From the NCBI GenBank assembly GCA_022712895.1, contig JAFLJS010000037.1, positions 78,903 through 142,902 on the forward strand: a DNA stretch of 64,000 nt, read 5' to 3'. Positions 35,006-46,668 of the stretch are shown piece after piece. The notes under the pieces are model-generated. The model was not told where the DNA came from. It saw nothing but the letters and a program-made list of their open reading frames with translations, and did not search any database. This DNA comes from Desulfocapsa sp. (GTDB lineage: Bacteria; Desulfobacterota; Desulfobulbia; Desulfobulbales; Desulfocapsaceae). Every line of letters begins with the position of its first letter. Position 1 is the first letter of the stretch. A program made the translations under genes and the position numbers.

Positions 35006-36316
35006 ATGGTGCATTCAACATTCAAAACGATTCTGCCTCTGCTGCTGCTGATTTTTCTGAATGGTTGCCAACCAAAAGTCTATCTTATGCCAGCACCTGT
35101 TGGGATTGCAGGCAACAGTCAGTTCTTCCTGCTGTCCGAAGAAAATATTGACGAAAACTTACTCTACACTCTGTATGCCACCAATCGAATTCCATTCGAG
35201 AAAATTAATAATTCCACTGGTTATACTATATTCCCCTCGGATACACTTGAACTTGGATTCCTGGTCCATAGCGTAGGTGAAGATGGGATGAGCTGGAATG
35301 ATCTCTATGGCGAATCGTTGAGTAGAGAACGTAAAAAAAATCTGCTCCTCACGCAACAATTTGTGAAACCCATGGCCATGTATCATAAAAAGGATGATTT
35401 AACAAAGACTTCAGACAAGGCAAAAGGGTTTTTCTATCAGATCAATGAAGCACTGGCTCGGAGTTTTATCAAAGAAATAACTGTTTATGTACACGGTGCG
35501 AATTCCAACTTTTATCGTGCAACAGCTCAGGGGGCACAACTCTTTCATTATACTGGTCACAATGCGCTGGTTCTTACTTTTTCCTGGCCATCAGCGGAAA
35601 ATCTGTTCAAATATAAGGTGGATGTGCTGCATGCTAAAAAGACGATCCCGGCATTTGCTCATTTGTTAGAGGTTCTAGCGCTACATACAAAAGCGAAACG
35701 TATTAACATAATAGCTTACAGTGCAGGAGCTCAGGTTGTAGCTCCCGGACTTGCCTATATCTCTGAACAGTACCCCGATCTCTCCGCAGTGGACTTGAAA
35801 CAGCGGTTACGCATAGGGGAGGTTTATTTTGCTGCGCCGGATACAGCTTTTAAAGCATTTGTTGATCGCTATTTGAAGTTCAGAAACATAGTTGATCGTA
35901 CCACCATTGTTCTCAATGCAAGTGATAAAATTTTACTGTTTGCGGCTATGCAAAATGGTGTGTCACGGTTGGGCAGGCCTGATATCATGGAGTTGGATGA
36001 TAGCCAAAAACAAATAATGATTGAGGTTATGAATGCTCCAGATCTCGATGTTATTGATGTCGGCGGTTCAAAGGCTATAAAACTTGGGGGGGGGCATAAT
36101 TATTGGTACAGTAATACCTGGGTGAGTACTGATCTGCTGATGTTACTGTTTTTTAATGCCAGCCCTGAAGAGCGTGGTCTTATAGGAGTGACAAGCAAAG
36201 ACGGTGCGGATCTATTTATTTTTCCAGACAATTATAGTGATATTATCCCCTCTCTTATGCAAAAACAGAAAAAGAAGATATTGCGGTTACGCTCTGAATC
36301 GAGAGAAGAGGAATGA
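35006..36316 (+). CDS. DUF900-type alpha/beta-hydrolase lipoprotein
   Basis: A 436-residue protein with a lipoprotein signal (LLLIFLNGC). It matches the DUF900-like hydrolases: YATNR near residue 60, ITVYVHGANSNFYRATAQ, and the serine elbow IAYSAGAQVVAP (AxSxG instead of GxSxG). Acid and histidine residues are present, for example APDTAF and GHNYWYSN. It is 15 bases after the preceding gene, and its final bases overlap the next by ATGA. The activity is probably esterase on a lipid or cell-envelope substrate. Confidence 0.82.
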   Translation: MVHSTFKTILPLLLLIFLNGCQPKVYLMPAPVGIAGNSQFFLLSEENIDENLLYTLYATNRIPFEKINNSTGYTIFPSDTLELGFLVHSVGEDGMSWNDLYGESLSRERKKNLLLTQQFVKPMAMYHKKDDLTKTSDKAKGFFYQINEALARSFIKEITVYVHGANSNFYRATAQGAQLFHYTGHNALVLTFSWPSAENLFKYKVDVLHAKKTIPAFAHLLEVLALHTKAKRINIIAYSAGAQVVAPGLAYISEQYPDLSAVDLKQRLRIGEVYFAAPDTAFKAFVDRYLKFRNIVDRTTIVLNASDKILLFAAMQNGVSRLGRPDIMELDDSQKQIMIEVMNAPDLDVIDVGGSKAIKLGGGHNYWYSNTWVSTDLLMLLFFNASPEERGLIGVTSKDGADLFIFPDNYSDIIPSLMQKQKKKILRLRSESREEE

Positions 36317-39300
36317 AACGTCTATTATTTATCCTCTTTCTTCTTCTGGCTCTGTCAATTGTCGGTGGAGGTTTTTTCCTTAAGCGTGGACTCCATATAG
36401 AGCACCTGGTTACAAATTCTGCAACGCTACACAATGTTTCGCTTCAGTGGAATACTAAACTTGAATTGCAGATTGAAAGTATTGTGCTGGATATAAAGGA
36501 GAGTGGAGCTGAAAAGCAGCCCCTGAATTTAAGTGGTGTCGAAAAGATTATTCCCCTCATGCGTTGGGTAAACCGTCTGTTTGCAACGATTGATATCCAG
36601 GAAATTGTCATGGGAGAAATACGTGGGGGATTTCTATATAGTGCTTCAGCAGGACGTTTCGATCTAAGCTCTGCCTATGTTGATCTACATTCAACCCTCA
36701 CCTTGGATGGCGGTGAATTAGTCGTTGCAATAGAAGAGTTGAGCAGTGAACAGTTCCAGTCTCAGGCGACAGGAGAAGTGCGTTTTGATTTAGCACAGAA
36801 GTCCGCTACGGGTCATCTAAATGCTGATTTTGCCTCCTCGTTACCTGTGACCTTCACATTCCAGGCAGATCAGGAGCAGTTCTCTTTTCAAGGGAAAGAA
36901 AATGGAAACATCACTACTATCACTCCTTTTGTTAATCTCTTTGGCCTTAGCGATAACATTCAGTGCTGGATAACCGAGTACCTCTCTGGCAGTCGCTATA
37001 TACTGAAAAGCGTAGCAGGGGATTTTCGCTGGGATAATCCCCTGCATCTCTACGAAAGTTTTTCCGCAGAGGTACGAGTAGAAGATTGTCAGTACACATT
37101 TGCTCCAGGTCTTGAGGCAATTAAGACAGACTATACGGATGTCTTTTTCAAGAATGGTGTTCTAGCAATTATTCCGCATGATTCTACTTTCTATGGCCAG
37201 AATGGTGAGGACTCCTGGCTGGATATCAATTTTACTGATTTTGATAATATTTTACTCACGGCCTATATCTTGACCCATGCAGTTGGTAACTCAGACATTA
37301 TAAACCTTTTGGAATACTACGATATTCCACTCCCATTTGTGCAAACTGAAGGGAAAACGAAAACAGAACTGACTCTTGCCATCAACCTGAAAACTGAGGA
37401 GATCATTGCAACTGGAAATTTTCAAATCACTGAGGGAGTCATTGAGTATGACATGAGCTCATACAGCATCAAAGATGCTGAGATAATCCTAAATAACAAT
37501 CATATTCGTATAAAAAGTCTCGATCTCAACCACGGTGAGGTGTTGCATGCGGGGATCAGTGGCTTTTTTGATACAGCTACCCAGAAGAGTGATATTGATA
37601 TCGTCCTGCATCATCTGGATATACCAGTGGGAGCCTCTATGCTGAGGCTGGATACGTCAACGTTGCATCCAAAGTTGCAATGTCAAATCAGACCCGAAGG
37701 GATCAAAATTGAGAGTGGCGAGTCATTCTGGACCTTGAATAGAATGTCACTTCATTTTGGATCTTTTTCAACACCATTTTCCTTTAGTGATTATTCAGGT
37801 GTTCTGCCTCCTACAAAAATATCTGTGAAAGATGATGCTGACATTGAAGTTGTTCGGGCAGAATTGAGCGGAACATTTGTGGGCAAGAAGAAAAAAGTGG
37901 ATCTTCATGCTCTGTTGCAGGCATTTCATTTTAAGGGACTGGATTTAATAAGTGATAATACACCTGTCCAGATAACATATACGGATGGTTTGAGCATTGA
38001 ACAAACGGCAGAATCCCGATGGACTTTAAATCAGGTTCCTGTGACACTCTACCCAACAAAAGGTGGCTATAAGAATAGTGTGCTCTCTGTTAGCAGTGAT
38101 AAAGTAACGTATGGGGATTTTTTTGAAGGGGATATTAGTGGATCGTATGATACTGCTCTCCAGAAGGGAGAATATACCATTGCAGAACCGCATCTTGGAA
38201 TGGAAGCACTTGATAAGTTCCTTGGTAGAGAGCCCCTTACTTTGCAGGTGGATGGCTCGGGGCAGTATCTGAAACTGTTGGTTCCAGAGTTTAATCTGAG
38301 TATCACTACTGGCGAGAATAAACAGTGGACAGCCCTCGTGAGTGATTTGAAAGTTATTCATGACCGCTCGCCATTGCTGCAACAGTTTAAGATCGATGCC
38401 GGGGAGCTGACTGTAAGCTCGGCAGATGGTGGAGTACCTTATCTCTTCACTGCCACAATCCCCTGGCAATATCCTCTTCTGGTTTTTGACAATAAACCCA
38501 TTGAACTCTACCAGATAACTGGAGTTGTCAAAAATGGAAGCGTGCAGGCTGCGATTAACGACAAGCTACAGTTGCATTATGCAGAGAAACTTGAGATTAG
38601 CTCAGAGCATATTTTGTATAATATCCCTGCAATTTCAAAATTTTATAAAGAGTGTGTTTTGTCTTTGGATGACAAAAAAGAGAAGGAAGTGACCTTCTCT
38701 ACAATTCTCACCGCAACGGATTCCGGCCTCTATCTCTCTCCAAACAGTCAGGTTATTGCTGAAACTCTAACCCTTAGTTCCGTAAATAAAAAAATCGATA
38801 TGGAGCTTATTTCGGGTTCAGGAAAAATCATAATTGTCATGGAAGGCGAGAATTTTTCTCTCCATGGTAATGATTTAAACGATACGTTTATGAATGCACT
38901 GAGCCCTGATGCACACCTCCGTAATGGGAAGATGTCTGTTGCAGGTAAAGGAAAATTTGATGACTTCTCAGTAGTTCTTGAGATTGAGAAAACGGTACTG
39001 GAGGATTTTAAAACGCTCAATAATATCCTGGCATTAGTGAATACCATCCCAGCTCTTATCACTTTCAGTCTGCCCAGTTATAGCAGTAGTGGGTTGCATT
39101 TGTCTTCAGCAGTGTTGGGGATGAAGGTTGTGGATGGTGTTGCTGTAATCGAGTCAATGGTGATTGAGTCGCCGGAACTGAGTATCATAGGAAAGGGGTG
39201 GCTTGACTTTATTGAGAAAAAAATCGATATGCGTTTGAACTTGATTACGCAGTCAAAGAAAAATATGCGTAAAATTCCATTGGTAGGCTATATCCTCGCT

Positions 39301-39519
39301 GGCAAAAAGAAACAACCTTCCATCACAGTGACGGTGTCAGGTGATTTGGAAAATCCTGAGGTGGAGCACAAAACATTTAAAGAAGTAGCAACGATACCTT
39401 TCAGTATACTCTACCGGACACTGGCATTACCGGCACATCTTGTGTCGCCTTTGCTTGATAATGATGACGCCAAAGTGCCAGAGAATAATGACATAGAACA
39501 GGACGAGAATGCAAAATAA
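36313..39519 (+). CDS. Large AsmA/YhdP-like envelope protein
   Basis: A 1068-residue protein anchored by one N-terminal membrane segment (residues ~3-22) with a long beta-rich periplasmic body. The C-terminal block (LDFIEKKIDMRLNLIT, KIPLVGYILAGKKK, SITVTVSGDLENPEVEHK) and repeated DxxLxxLSxxI-like beta strands resemble AsmA/TamB/YhdP family proteins, which form bridges that move phospholipid between membranes. Exact subfamily is uncertain. It overlaps its upstream neighbour (ATGA) and the next gene by 11 bases. Confidence 0.8.
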   Translation: MKRLLFILFLLLALSIVGGGFFLKRGLHIEHLVTNSATLHNVSLQWNTKLELQIESIVLDIKESGAEKQPLNLSGVEKIIPLMRWVNRLFATIDIQEIVMGEIRGGFLYSASAGRFDLSSAYVDLHSTLTLDGGELVVAIEELSSEQFQSQATGEVRFDLAQKSATGHLNADFASSLPVTFTFQADQEQFSFQGKENGNITTITPFVNLFGLSDNIQCWITEYLSGSRYILKSVAGDFRWDNPLHLYESFSAEVRVEDCQYTFAPGLEAIKTDYTDVFFKNGVLAIIPHDSTFYGQNGEDSWLDINFTDFDNILLTAYILTHAVGNSDIINLLEYYDIPLPFVQTEGKTKTELTLAINLKTEEIIATGNFQITEGVIEYDMSSYSIKDAEIILNNNHIRIKSLDLNHGEVLHAGISGFFDTATQKSDIDIVLHHLDIPVGASMLRLDTSTLHPKLQCQIRPEGIKIESGESFWTLNRMSLHFGSFSTPFSFSDYSGVLPPTKISVKDDADIEVVRAELSGTFVGKKKKVDLHALLQAFHFKGLDLISDNTPVQITYTDGLSIEQTAESRWTLNQVPVTLYPTKGGYKNSVLSVSSDKVTYGDFFEGDISGSYDTALQKGEYTIAEPHLGMEALDKFLGREPLTLQVDGSGQYLKLLVPEFNLSITTGENKQWTALVSDLKVIHDRSPLLQQFKIDAGELTVSSADGGVPYLFTATIPWQYPLLVFDNKPIELYQITGVVKNGSVQAAINDKLQLHYAEKLEISSEHILYNIPAISKFYKECVLSLDDKKEKEVTFSTILTATDSGLYLSPNSQVIAETLTLSSVNKKIDMELISGSGKIIIVMEGENFSLHGNDLNDTFMNALSPDAHLRNGKMSVAGKGKFDDFSVVLEIEKTVLEDFKTLNNILALVNTIPALITFSLPSYSSSGLHLSSAVLGMKVVDGVAVIESMVIESPELSIIGKGWLDFIEKKIDMRLNLITQSKKNMRKIPLVGYILAGKKKQPSITVTVSGDLENPEVEHKTFKEVATIPFSILYRTLALPAHLVSPLLDNDDAKVPENNDIEQDENAK

Positions 39520-40513
39520 AGTCGGAAGAGTGGTCAAAAGTGTAATTGTTTTTTGCCTGATTTTGGTATGGGCATGGGGCAGTATGGCACTCTTTTTTGC
39601 TTTTCCTGGCGCGGTATTGTTGCGTGGAGGACTGGCTCTGGTTTTTGCAGGTATGTTGCCCACGTTTTTTTACTTTTTCCGTTCCTTTCGCAAGAGCTTG
39701 CTTCTCAGCCTTCTTTTTCTGGCACCATTATTGTTTTGGTGGCAAACACTGCAACCGACGAATGAGAAAGAGTGGGCACACGATGTGGCCCGTATCGCCC
39801 ATGGTGAAATTACAGGAGAGAGACTGCTTCTCCACAATGTTCGAAATTTTCGCTATTACAGAAATGATACAACAACAGAAGAATGGCAAGAGGAAGAACG
39901 GTGGGAGTCAAGAGAGTATAATCTGGATGAAATACAGGGCTTGGATCTGTTCCTCTCTTACTGGGCATCTGAGCATATTGCCCATGTAATCATGAGTTGG
40001 GATTTCGGTGAGGATAAGCATCTGGCCATTTCCATAGAAACCCGTAAGGATATCCATCAGGAATATTCTACTCTACAGGGATTTTTCAAGCAGTTTGAGC
40101 TGAGTTACGTGGCTGCCGATGAAAAAGATCTTATCCGTCTACGGACAAATTTTAGAAAAGAGCAAGTCTATGCCTATCGGCTTGAGGTCTCGCAAGAGAA
40201 GGCACGTGCCTTGCTGGAAGCATATGTCATTGAGATGAACAGTATGGTCTCGGCTCCGCAATTTTATGACGCTCTAACACGCAATTGCACAACAGCTATT
40301 TTTCTGCACACAAAAGCCATTAATCCCGACGCCCCACCGCCTATGGATTGGCGAATAGTTGTCAGTGGTCACCTGGATGAACTTCTTTATGAGCGGGATA
40401 TGCTAAGCCAGCAGCTTCCTTTTGCCGAACTCAGGAAACAAAGCCGGATAGATTTGCATATGCAAGCACAGGGTGAAAAAAACTTTTCAAGGCTGCTAAG
40501 AACTCTTCAGTGA
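39509..40513 (+). CDS. DUF4105 (Lnb-type) membrane protein
   Basis: A 334-residue protein with about three N-terminal membrane helices (residues ~10-85), followed by a periplasmic DUF4105 domain: HNVRNFRYYRND, EHIAHVIMSWDF and RNCTTAIFLH with a cysteine at the place of the family active-site residue. In Lnb, which acylates lipoproteins, related domains use such a cysteine; whether this one does is unknown. It overlaps the AsmA-like gene by 11 bases and closes the operon. Confidence 0.82.
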   Translation: MQNKVGRVVKSVIVFCLILVWAWGSMALFFAFPGAVLLRGGLALVFAGMLPTFFYFFRSFRKSLLLSLLFLAPLLFWWQTLQPTNEKEWAHDVARIAHGEITGERLLLHNVRNFRYYRNDTTTEEWQEEERWESREYNLDEIQGLDLFLSYWASEHIAHVIMSWDFGEDKHLAISIETRKDIHQEYSTLQGFFKQFELSYVAADEKDLIRLRTNFRKEQVYAYRLEVSQEKARALLEAYVIEMNSMVSAPQFYDALTRNCTTAIFLHTKAINPDAPPPMDWRIVVSGHLDELLYERDMLSQQLPFAELRKQSRIDLHMQAQGEKNFSRLLRTLQ

Positions 40514-40523
40514 AGGACAGCAT

Positions 40524-40557
40524 AAAAAAAAGCAGAATTCCCAGAAGGAATCCTGCT
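40524..40557 (-). terminator. Terminator downstream of yajC
   Basis: Read on the minus strand, a stem of AGCAG-ATTCC type arms (40531-40541 and 40547-40557, one mismatch, loop CAGAA) ends in a run of T (A run 40524-40530 on the + strand). It stops transcripts of the tgt-yajC operon and lies just after the convergent DUF4105 gene. Confidence 0.75.
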
Positions 40558-40600
40558 CTAAATTTCTACAACCTGCAGAATATCAGCAGCCGCCGATTCC

Positions 40601-40945
40601 TCAACTGCCCGCTTTTTTCTCTGGAACAGGTACGGAGCCGTCTTTATTAATGGGTCCGTTAATGGAGCTACGTGAGACCTTAATACGTACCTTTTCGGCA
40701 ATTTCAAGGGTGACTACGGTGTCAGTGAGTCCGGTGATGGTTCCGTGGATACCGCCAGAAGTCACAACCTTATGACCGTTTTTCATATCCTCTAAAAATT
40801 GCCGCTTCAGTTTAGCCTGCTTCTGTTGTGGCCTGATAAGCATGAAATAAAAAACACCAAAAATAAGGATCAGGGGGATAAATGATGCAATTCCACCAGC
40901 TCCACCAGCTCCACCAGCTCCTGCTGCGTATGCGACTCCAGTCAT
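40601..40945 (-). CDS. yajC: Preprotein translocase subunit YajC
   Basis: A 114-residue Sec accessory subunit with one membrane segment (about residues 20-38) and the family core FYFMLIRPQQKQAKLKRQFLEDM, VVTSGGIHGTIT and VTLEIAEKVRIKVSRSSI. AGGAGTTACC is the ribosome binding site. The N-terminus has a Gly/Ala repeat encoded by three 9-bp repeats. It is downstream of tgt as in many bacteria, but secDF lies elsewhere in this window. Confidence 0.97.
   Translation of the reverse strand: MTGVAYAAGAGGAGGAGGIASFIPLILIFGVFYFMLIRPQQKQAKLKRQFLEDMKNGHKVVTSGGIHGTITGLTDTVVTLEIAEKVRIKVSRSSINGPINKDGSVPVPEKKAGS
40894..40920 (-). repeat. Three tandem 9-bp units in the yajC 5' end
   Basis: CCACCAGCT on the + strand occurs three times in a row (40894-40902, 40903-40911, 40912-40920), encoding repeated Gly-Gly-Ala in the YajC N-terminus. 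Unit gain or loss would keep the frame. Confidence 0.85.
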
Positions 40946-41141
40946 GGTAACTCCTCCATATTAGTTTGGAAAATGTTTATTGATTTTCTTTTGCGAGACC
41001 CGGTGCCGGTTGGCCTGCTTTTTTGTACTTCACGGAAACTTCTTCGAATACGCTTACGAAAGAAGGAACTTGGTGTTATGCAGGGCACAATCGTTAAAAA
41101 TCTTCACAAATTACGTTTTTACAAGAACGGTACAATCGTAA

Positions 41142-42842
<1,701 letters not shown>

Positions 42843-42902
42843 ATTGAGATTCTGTTGCTATGAAGAAAATAATTCTACAATGATTGATAAAAGGATACCC
42901 TA

Positions 42903-43982
42903 TCAGTTTGAATATTCGGAAATAAGGGAACGAATGTGGAATTCCTTTTCCGAAATGTCCTGGAGCAGTGTGAATTGAGTGAGAGCTTTTTGTAGATTGG
43001 TTTCAGGGGTACTGCATTTAAAATAAACATTTCCCTGTAGGTAATCTGTGAAAAAACGAAGTCCCAGTTCAAAGGTGATGGCTCGTATGCCGTCATATAT
43101 GTATTCTAAGTCCACTGCAGTGAGCAAGTTTGCAGCCTCCCCCAGATAACCTTTTAACGTAGCCTGGCAGAACACCATATCAAATTCTGTGGTGCTTGCC
43201 GGGTTCGATTCTCCACCTCTGTTACAAACGGATCGCAGGCAGTCTCCGATATCATGCTGGAAGAAACCGGGCCCTATTGTGTCAAGGTCGATGATGCTTA
43301 ACGCCTTTCCGGTTTTTTTATCAAAGAGGATGTTGCCGATTTTCGGGTCTCCGTGGATGATTGCTGTGGAGATGCTGCCGTTGTTTGCAGCCCGTTCCAG
43401 TGACAGTGCTGCCATCCTGTTACTAGCAATACTCTCTCTGCAACGTTGAATATTTTTTGAGCTACTTGACCGGTGGTTAAGGGCATCGTACTTGTCCAGA
43501 TAGGAAGACAGAAGATGGAATCCTGGCAAGGGGATCTCTAACAATTGGACGTTAAGGCCTGCAAGTTTTTTATGGAATCGGCCCAGTGCCCATCCGGTCT
43601 GGTTCGCCTGGAGCGTGTTTTGTACTTCGGCGATGGAAATACTTTTGTCGATATAGGACAATGCACGCCACAGGTTGTTTTCTTCATCCTTAACTGATCC
43701 TTCTCCTGCAAGAGTTGGAATCAGAACAGTATCCTGCCAGCGCTGTTTTTCCTGTCCTGTGTATGATTGTAAATACTCGCTTACAATTTGTAGATTATGA
43801 ATCAGTCGCTCAGGCTGAGGAAAGACCAGCGAGTTGATACGTTGCAGGACAAGAGTCTGTTCCGGTGAACTGGCGAGGAACGTATCATTGATATTTCCCT
43901 CTCCAAGGACACGTATGTTTACTTCAGCTGGGTTTGTAAAATAGTGAATAAGAATATGTCGCATTGGTGGCACCATTTTCAT
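42903..43982 (-). CDS. APH-type phosphotransferase (NahK-like kinase)
   Basis: A 359-residue kinase of the aminoglycoside-phosphotransferase fold. The Brenner motif is HGDPKIGNILFD and the metal motif IIDLDT. It starts with GEGNINDTFL, an N-lobe strand, as in N-acetylhexosamine 1-kinases. The ATG at 43982 overlaps the acyltransferase stop as ATGA, so the two genes are coupled. A sugar is a likely substrate; the chemistry of antibiotic resistance is not indicated. Confidence 0.82.
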   Translation of the reverse strand: MKMVPPMRHILIHYFTNPAEVNIRVLGEGNINDTFLASSPEQTLVLQRINSLVFPQPERLIHNLQIVSEYLQSYTGQEKQRWQDTVLIPTLAGEGSVKDEENNLWRALSYIDKSISIAEVQNTLQANQTGWALGRFHKKLAGLNVQLLEIPLPGFHLLSSYLDKYDALNHRSSSSKNIQRCRESIASNRMAALSLERAANNGSISTAIIHGDPKIGNILFDKKTGKALSIIDLDTIGPGFFQHDIGDCLRSVCNRGGESNPASTTEFDMVFCQATLKGYLGEAANLLTAVDLEYIYDGIRAITFELGLRFFTDYLQGNVYFKCSTPETNLQKALTQFTLLQDISEKEFHIRSLISEYSN

Positions 43983-45061
43983 TGTGGCTTCACACGTTCT
44001 TCGGCTTGCCGATAGTGAGAACTGCGTTTCAGAAATGGGCGTTCAATATAGCGGTAGGAAAGGAAGGAAGTAAGCAGGATAACAGCAAGCAGAGCGAAGA
44101 AAACCAGCCAAGGATGTGTATCAAAGAGGGAAAGGGTTGTGAAGATTTGGATAATGGGGAAGTGATAAATATATACGCCATACGACATATCTCCAAATTT
44201 CCCCCAGTTGCCGAGATATGGAAAAATAAGTGTCACAGTAATGACAAGGATGGCGAGCGATAAGGGATAAAAGAGCTGAGCTGTGATGCTGTGTTGTGAG
44301 GAAACGATAAGAATGGCGATTGCCCCGGTAAGCATAATTTGCCAATATCTTTTAAAGAAGGAGTAGTAGAGATACAGGCCTCCACCACTCAGGAAAAAAG
44401 AAAGCTGGCCGGGAAGTTGTTTTTCAAGTTTAAGGTATATCTCCAATCCATTGCTGGCATGCATCGATAGAAACCAGAACGAATAGGCAATGGAGGCAGC
44501 ATATAAACAACAGAGTGGTAGCCACTGTCTTTTGCTTTTTAAGAGTAGAAAAATAAGGGGCACGGATAGGTAAAACATCACCTCTATCTTGATGGTCCAT
44601 AGCGGTGGATTGATAACCTGTAAAGGATTACTGCTGAATATTCCGGCTATATCAGGTTGTAAAAAATTTAAAAAAGCAAGGTTGGAAAAAAGGTAACGAA
44701 ACCATTCCCTGCTGAATAGGATGTCTACAGCCGTATCAGAGAAGAGTAACGGCAGAAATATGGCAGCGATCAACACCACCGTCAGATAAGCCGGATAAAT
44801 ACGCCTTACGCGTTTGTTCAGGTAAGAAAGGACGGAAGATGAGCGATCAAAACTTCTGAAGATAAGAAATCCGCTGACCACGAAAAAACAGTCAACGGCG
44901 ATTCCTGAATAGAAATAATTGGCCAGAGGCAGAAATGCTGAAACACCACTGACCTCGCCAAGATGGGCAAAGCAGACACTGAATGCCAGAAACAGACGAA
45001 GAATGTCAAAGTTGTTTTTATTCGGGATATCTGTCCCTGTTGTCTGGCGCTTGGATTGCAA
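43979..45061 (-). CDS. Acyltransferase 3 family membrane protein (OafA-like)
   Basis: A 360-residue integral membrane acyltransferase with about ten membrane segments. It starts FDILRLFLAFSVCFAHL with the conserved His, then FFVVSGFLIFRSFDR (the usual R of the family) and ends near RYIERPFLKRS. Such enzymes acetylate or succinylate sugars or peptidoglycan. It precedes the kinase gene, with overlap, and follows the DAC-like gene by 158 bases. Confidence 0.92.
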   Translation of the reverse strand: MQSKRQTTGTDIPNKNNFDILRLFLAFSVCFAHLGEVSGVSAFLPLANYFYSGIAVDCFFVVSGFLIFRSFDRSSSVLSYLNKRVRRIYPAYLTVVLIAAIFLPLLFSDTAVDILFSREWFRYLFSNLAFLNFLQPDIAGIFSSNPLQVINPPLWTIKIEVMFYLSVPLIFLLLKSKRQWLPLCCLYAASIAYSFWFLSMHASNGLEIYLKLEKQLPGQLSFFLSGGGLYLYYSFFKRYWQIMLTGAIAILIVSSQHSITAQLFYPLSLAILVITVTLIFPYLGNWGKFGDMSYGVYIYHFPIIQIFTTLSLFDTHPWLVFFALLAVILLTSFLSYRYIERPFLKRSSHYRQAEERVKPQ

Positions 45062-45219
45062 AATACGATTTCCTGGGTATCAGTGGTCAAGTGGGGCGCA
45101 GTAAGTGGCCATTTTATTTTGCTTTACGGAAAGTGCAATAGAAAATGGCGTTTGGCATACACTGCATTACAGGTGTGGGAAGAGAAGATACTGCTCGGAA
45201 TGTGTTTATTGCAGCTCTG

Positions 45220-46668
45220 CTACAGGGAATGCAACCAGTCAGTCAACGGTACTGGATGGAAAACACAGCTTTTTGGCGCATGCCAGGCACACTGGCCATT
45301 CACCTCAATACCGTTTCTGATCACAGAAACCGGTCTGTCCGAAGAAACCACAATGACAATGACATGTTTATGCTCTTTTGAAAACCGAAGTGCTGAATTA
45401 TAGCGGGCTCCCCGAGCCAGATCTTCACCAGGAATGGTAAGCCCATCCAGAAGACAGGAGAAGCCATGCAAATGGCAATCCTTGCCAATATGGAGTGCAC
45501 CGTCAACGGCTGAGAAAGAAGCAGCCAGCGCGAGAATGTTTTTCTTTGACAAAGCAATGGGCGTATGGAATGTCTGGCCTGGAATCTTCAACGGAGGACT
45601 GTTTAAATCCAGAACCAGTGTGCAGCCATGACAGGATCGTTCGGCGTTATGGACGAGCGTTTTAATGATTTGAAACAGTTTGTGGGTGGTGTCGGTATTA
45701 ACAGATTCTGCCTCAAATAATGCTTCTTCTACTTCCACAAGTTTTGCTTTGTTGGTGGTGGAGTGGAATCTGCCGTCGGAAAAACTGCAAACTTTATTTT
45801 CGCATGTTTTGATAAATCCGTATCTGCCGTGAAACTCTACGAGGAATGAAAAGTCAGGTTTTTTAGCATCGCAGATACCGACGATGGTTGACCCGTCAGA
45901 GACAAGATGGTTACTGCTGTCCTCCACGCTTTGCAGTAATTTTCGCACATGTTTGGAGTTGTCCAGTTGCGGTCGTTTATTTTCGTGGAACTGTGCCAGG
46001 AAAGAGACTTGTTGCATATATCGCGGCTCCACGAAGAGCAGTTGTCCCTGAGGCAATGCCCCCTCCTCCATAGTTTTGGAAATACCCAGCAATGCTTTCA
46101 GCACAGGATAGATACGGATGGTTGAGTCCAGTCCAAGGTGCAGGTTACATTCATCAACAAGGTGGTCGCGGACGGCATGGGTTGCGTATTCTTTTAGAAA
46201 ACTCCCTGATATTCCCGAGTACAGTTCCTGTTCATTGGCAACATCATGGGAGAAGCGGAGAACGGTATGCTCCAGCCAACGTTCGGTGGGGCCGAGGGAA
46301 CAGATATTGGGATGATGTTCTGTGAACCACGTTTGATAAAAAACAGACCCTGAGTGGCCGCCATAGGTGATGAGGCCATCGAGGTCGAGATTCTTTTCCG
46401 GAAGGATATGACTGAAGCGGGCCTTGTCGTTTTGTAATTCACCATCCGTACGCCATGTCGAATTTTTAATGAACAGATTCGTAAGAGCCGGGTCATATCC
46501 TCGTAACAGACTTTGGGGATCACAGATAAAGAGTGGGGACTTTGGGGTGAGACTGTAAATTACCGCAGCCCGGCTTGGTCCGGAGAATTCAGACAACCCT
46601 TCCTGTAGACCGTGTAAAATATCACTAATACACCGGTGAATAAAATGTTCATGTGTGTTTGTTAACAT
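45220..46668 (-). CDS. Protein with a divergent diadenylate-cyclase-like domain
   Basis: A 482-residue protein of unknown role. The C-terminal ~110 residues resemble the DisA_N/diadenylate cyclase fold: D389-G390-A391 in AVDGALHIG, then RGARYNSALRFSKE (422-424 Arg-Tyr-Asn) and VIVVSSDRPVSVI. The DGA motif is kept, but the Arg-His-Arg motif that binds ATP is changed, so it may be a sensor, not a cyclase. The N-terminal ~370 residues have no clear domain. It could also be a weak relic; no partner gene is evident. Confidence 0.6.
   Translation of the reverse strand: MLTNTHEHFIHRCISDILHGLQEGLSEFSGPSRAAVIYSLTPKSPLFICDPQSLLRGYDPALTNLFIKNSTWRTDGELQNDKARFSHILPEKNLDLDGLITYGGHSGSVFYQTWFTEHHPNICSLGPTERWLEHTVLRFSHDVANEQELYSGISGSFLKEYATHAVRDHLVDECNLHLGLDSTIRIYPVLKALLGISKTMEEGALPQGQLLFVEPRYMQQVSFLAQFHENKRPQLDNSKHVRKLLQSVEDSSNHLVSDGSTIVGICDAKKPDFSFLVEFHGRYGFIKTCENKVCSFSDGRFHSTTNKAKLVEVEEALFEAESVNTDTTHKLFQIIKTLVHNAERSCHGCTLVLDLNSPPLKIPGQTFHTPIALSKKNILALAASFSAVDGALHIGKDCHLHGFSCLLDGLTIPGEDLARGARYNSALRFSKEHKHVIVIVVSSDRPVSVIRNGIEVNGQCAWHAPKSCVFHPVPLTDWLHSL

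Noticed and set aside
45105..45403. Several + strand open frames at 45.1-45.4 kb
   Set aside because: They lie across the end of the diadenylate-cyclase-like gene and a gap, with no family match.
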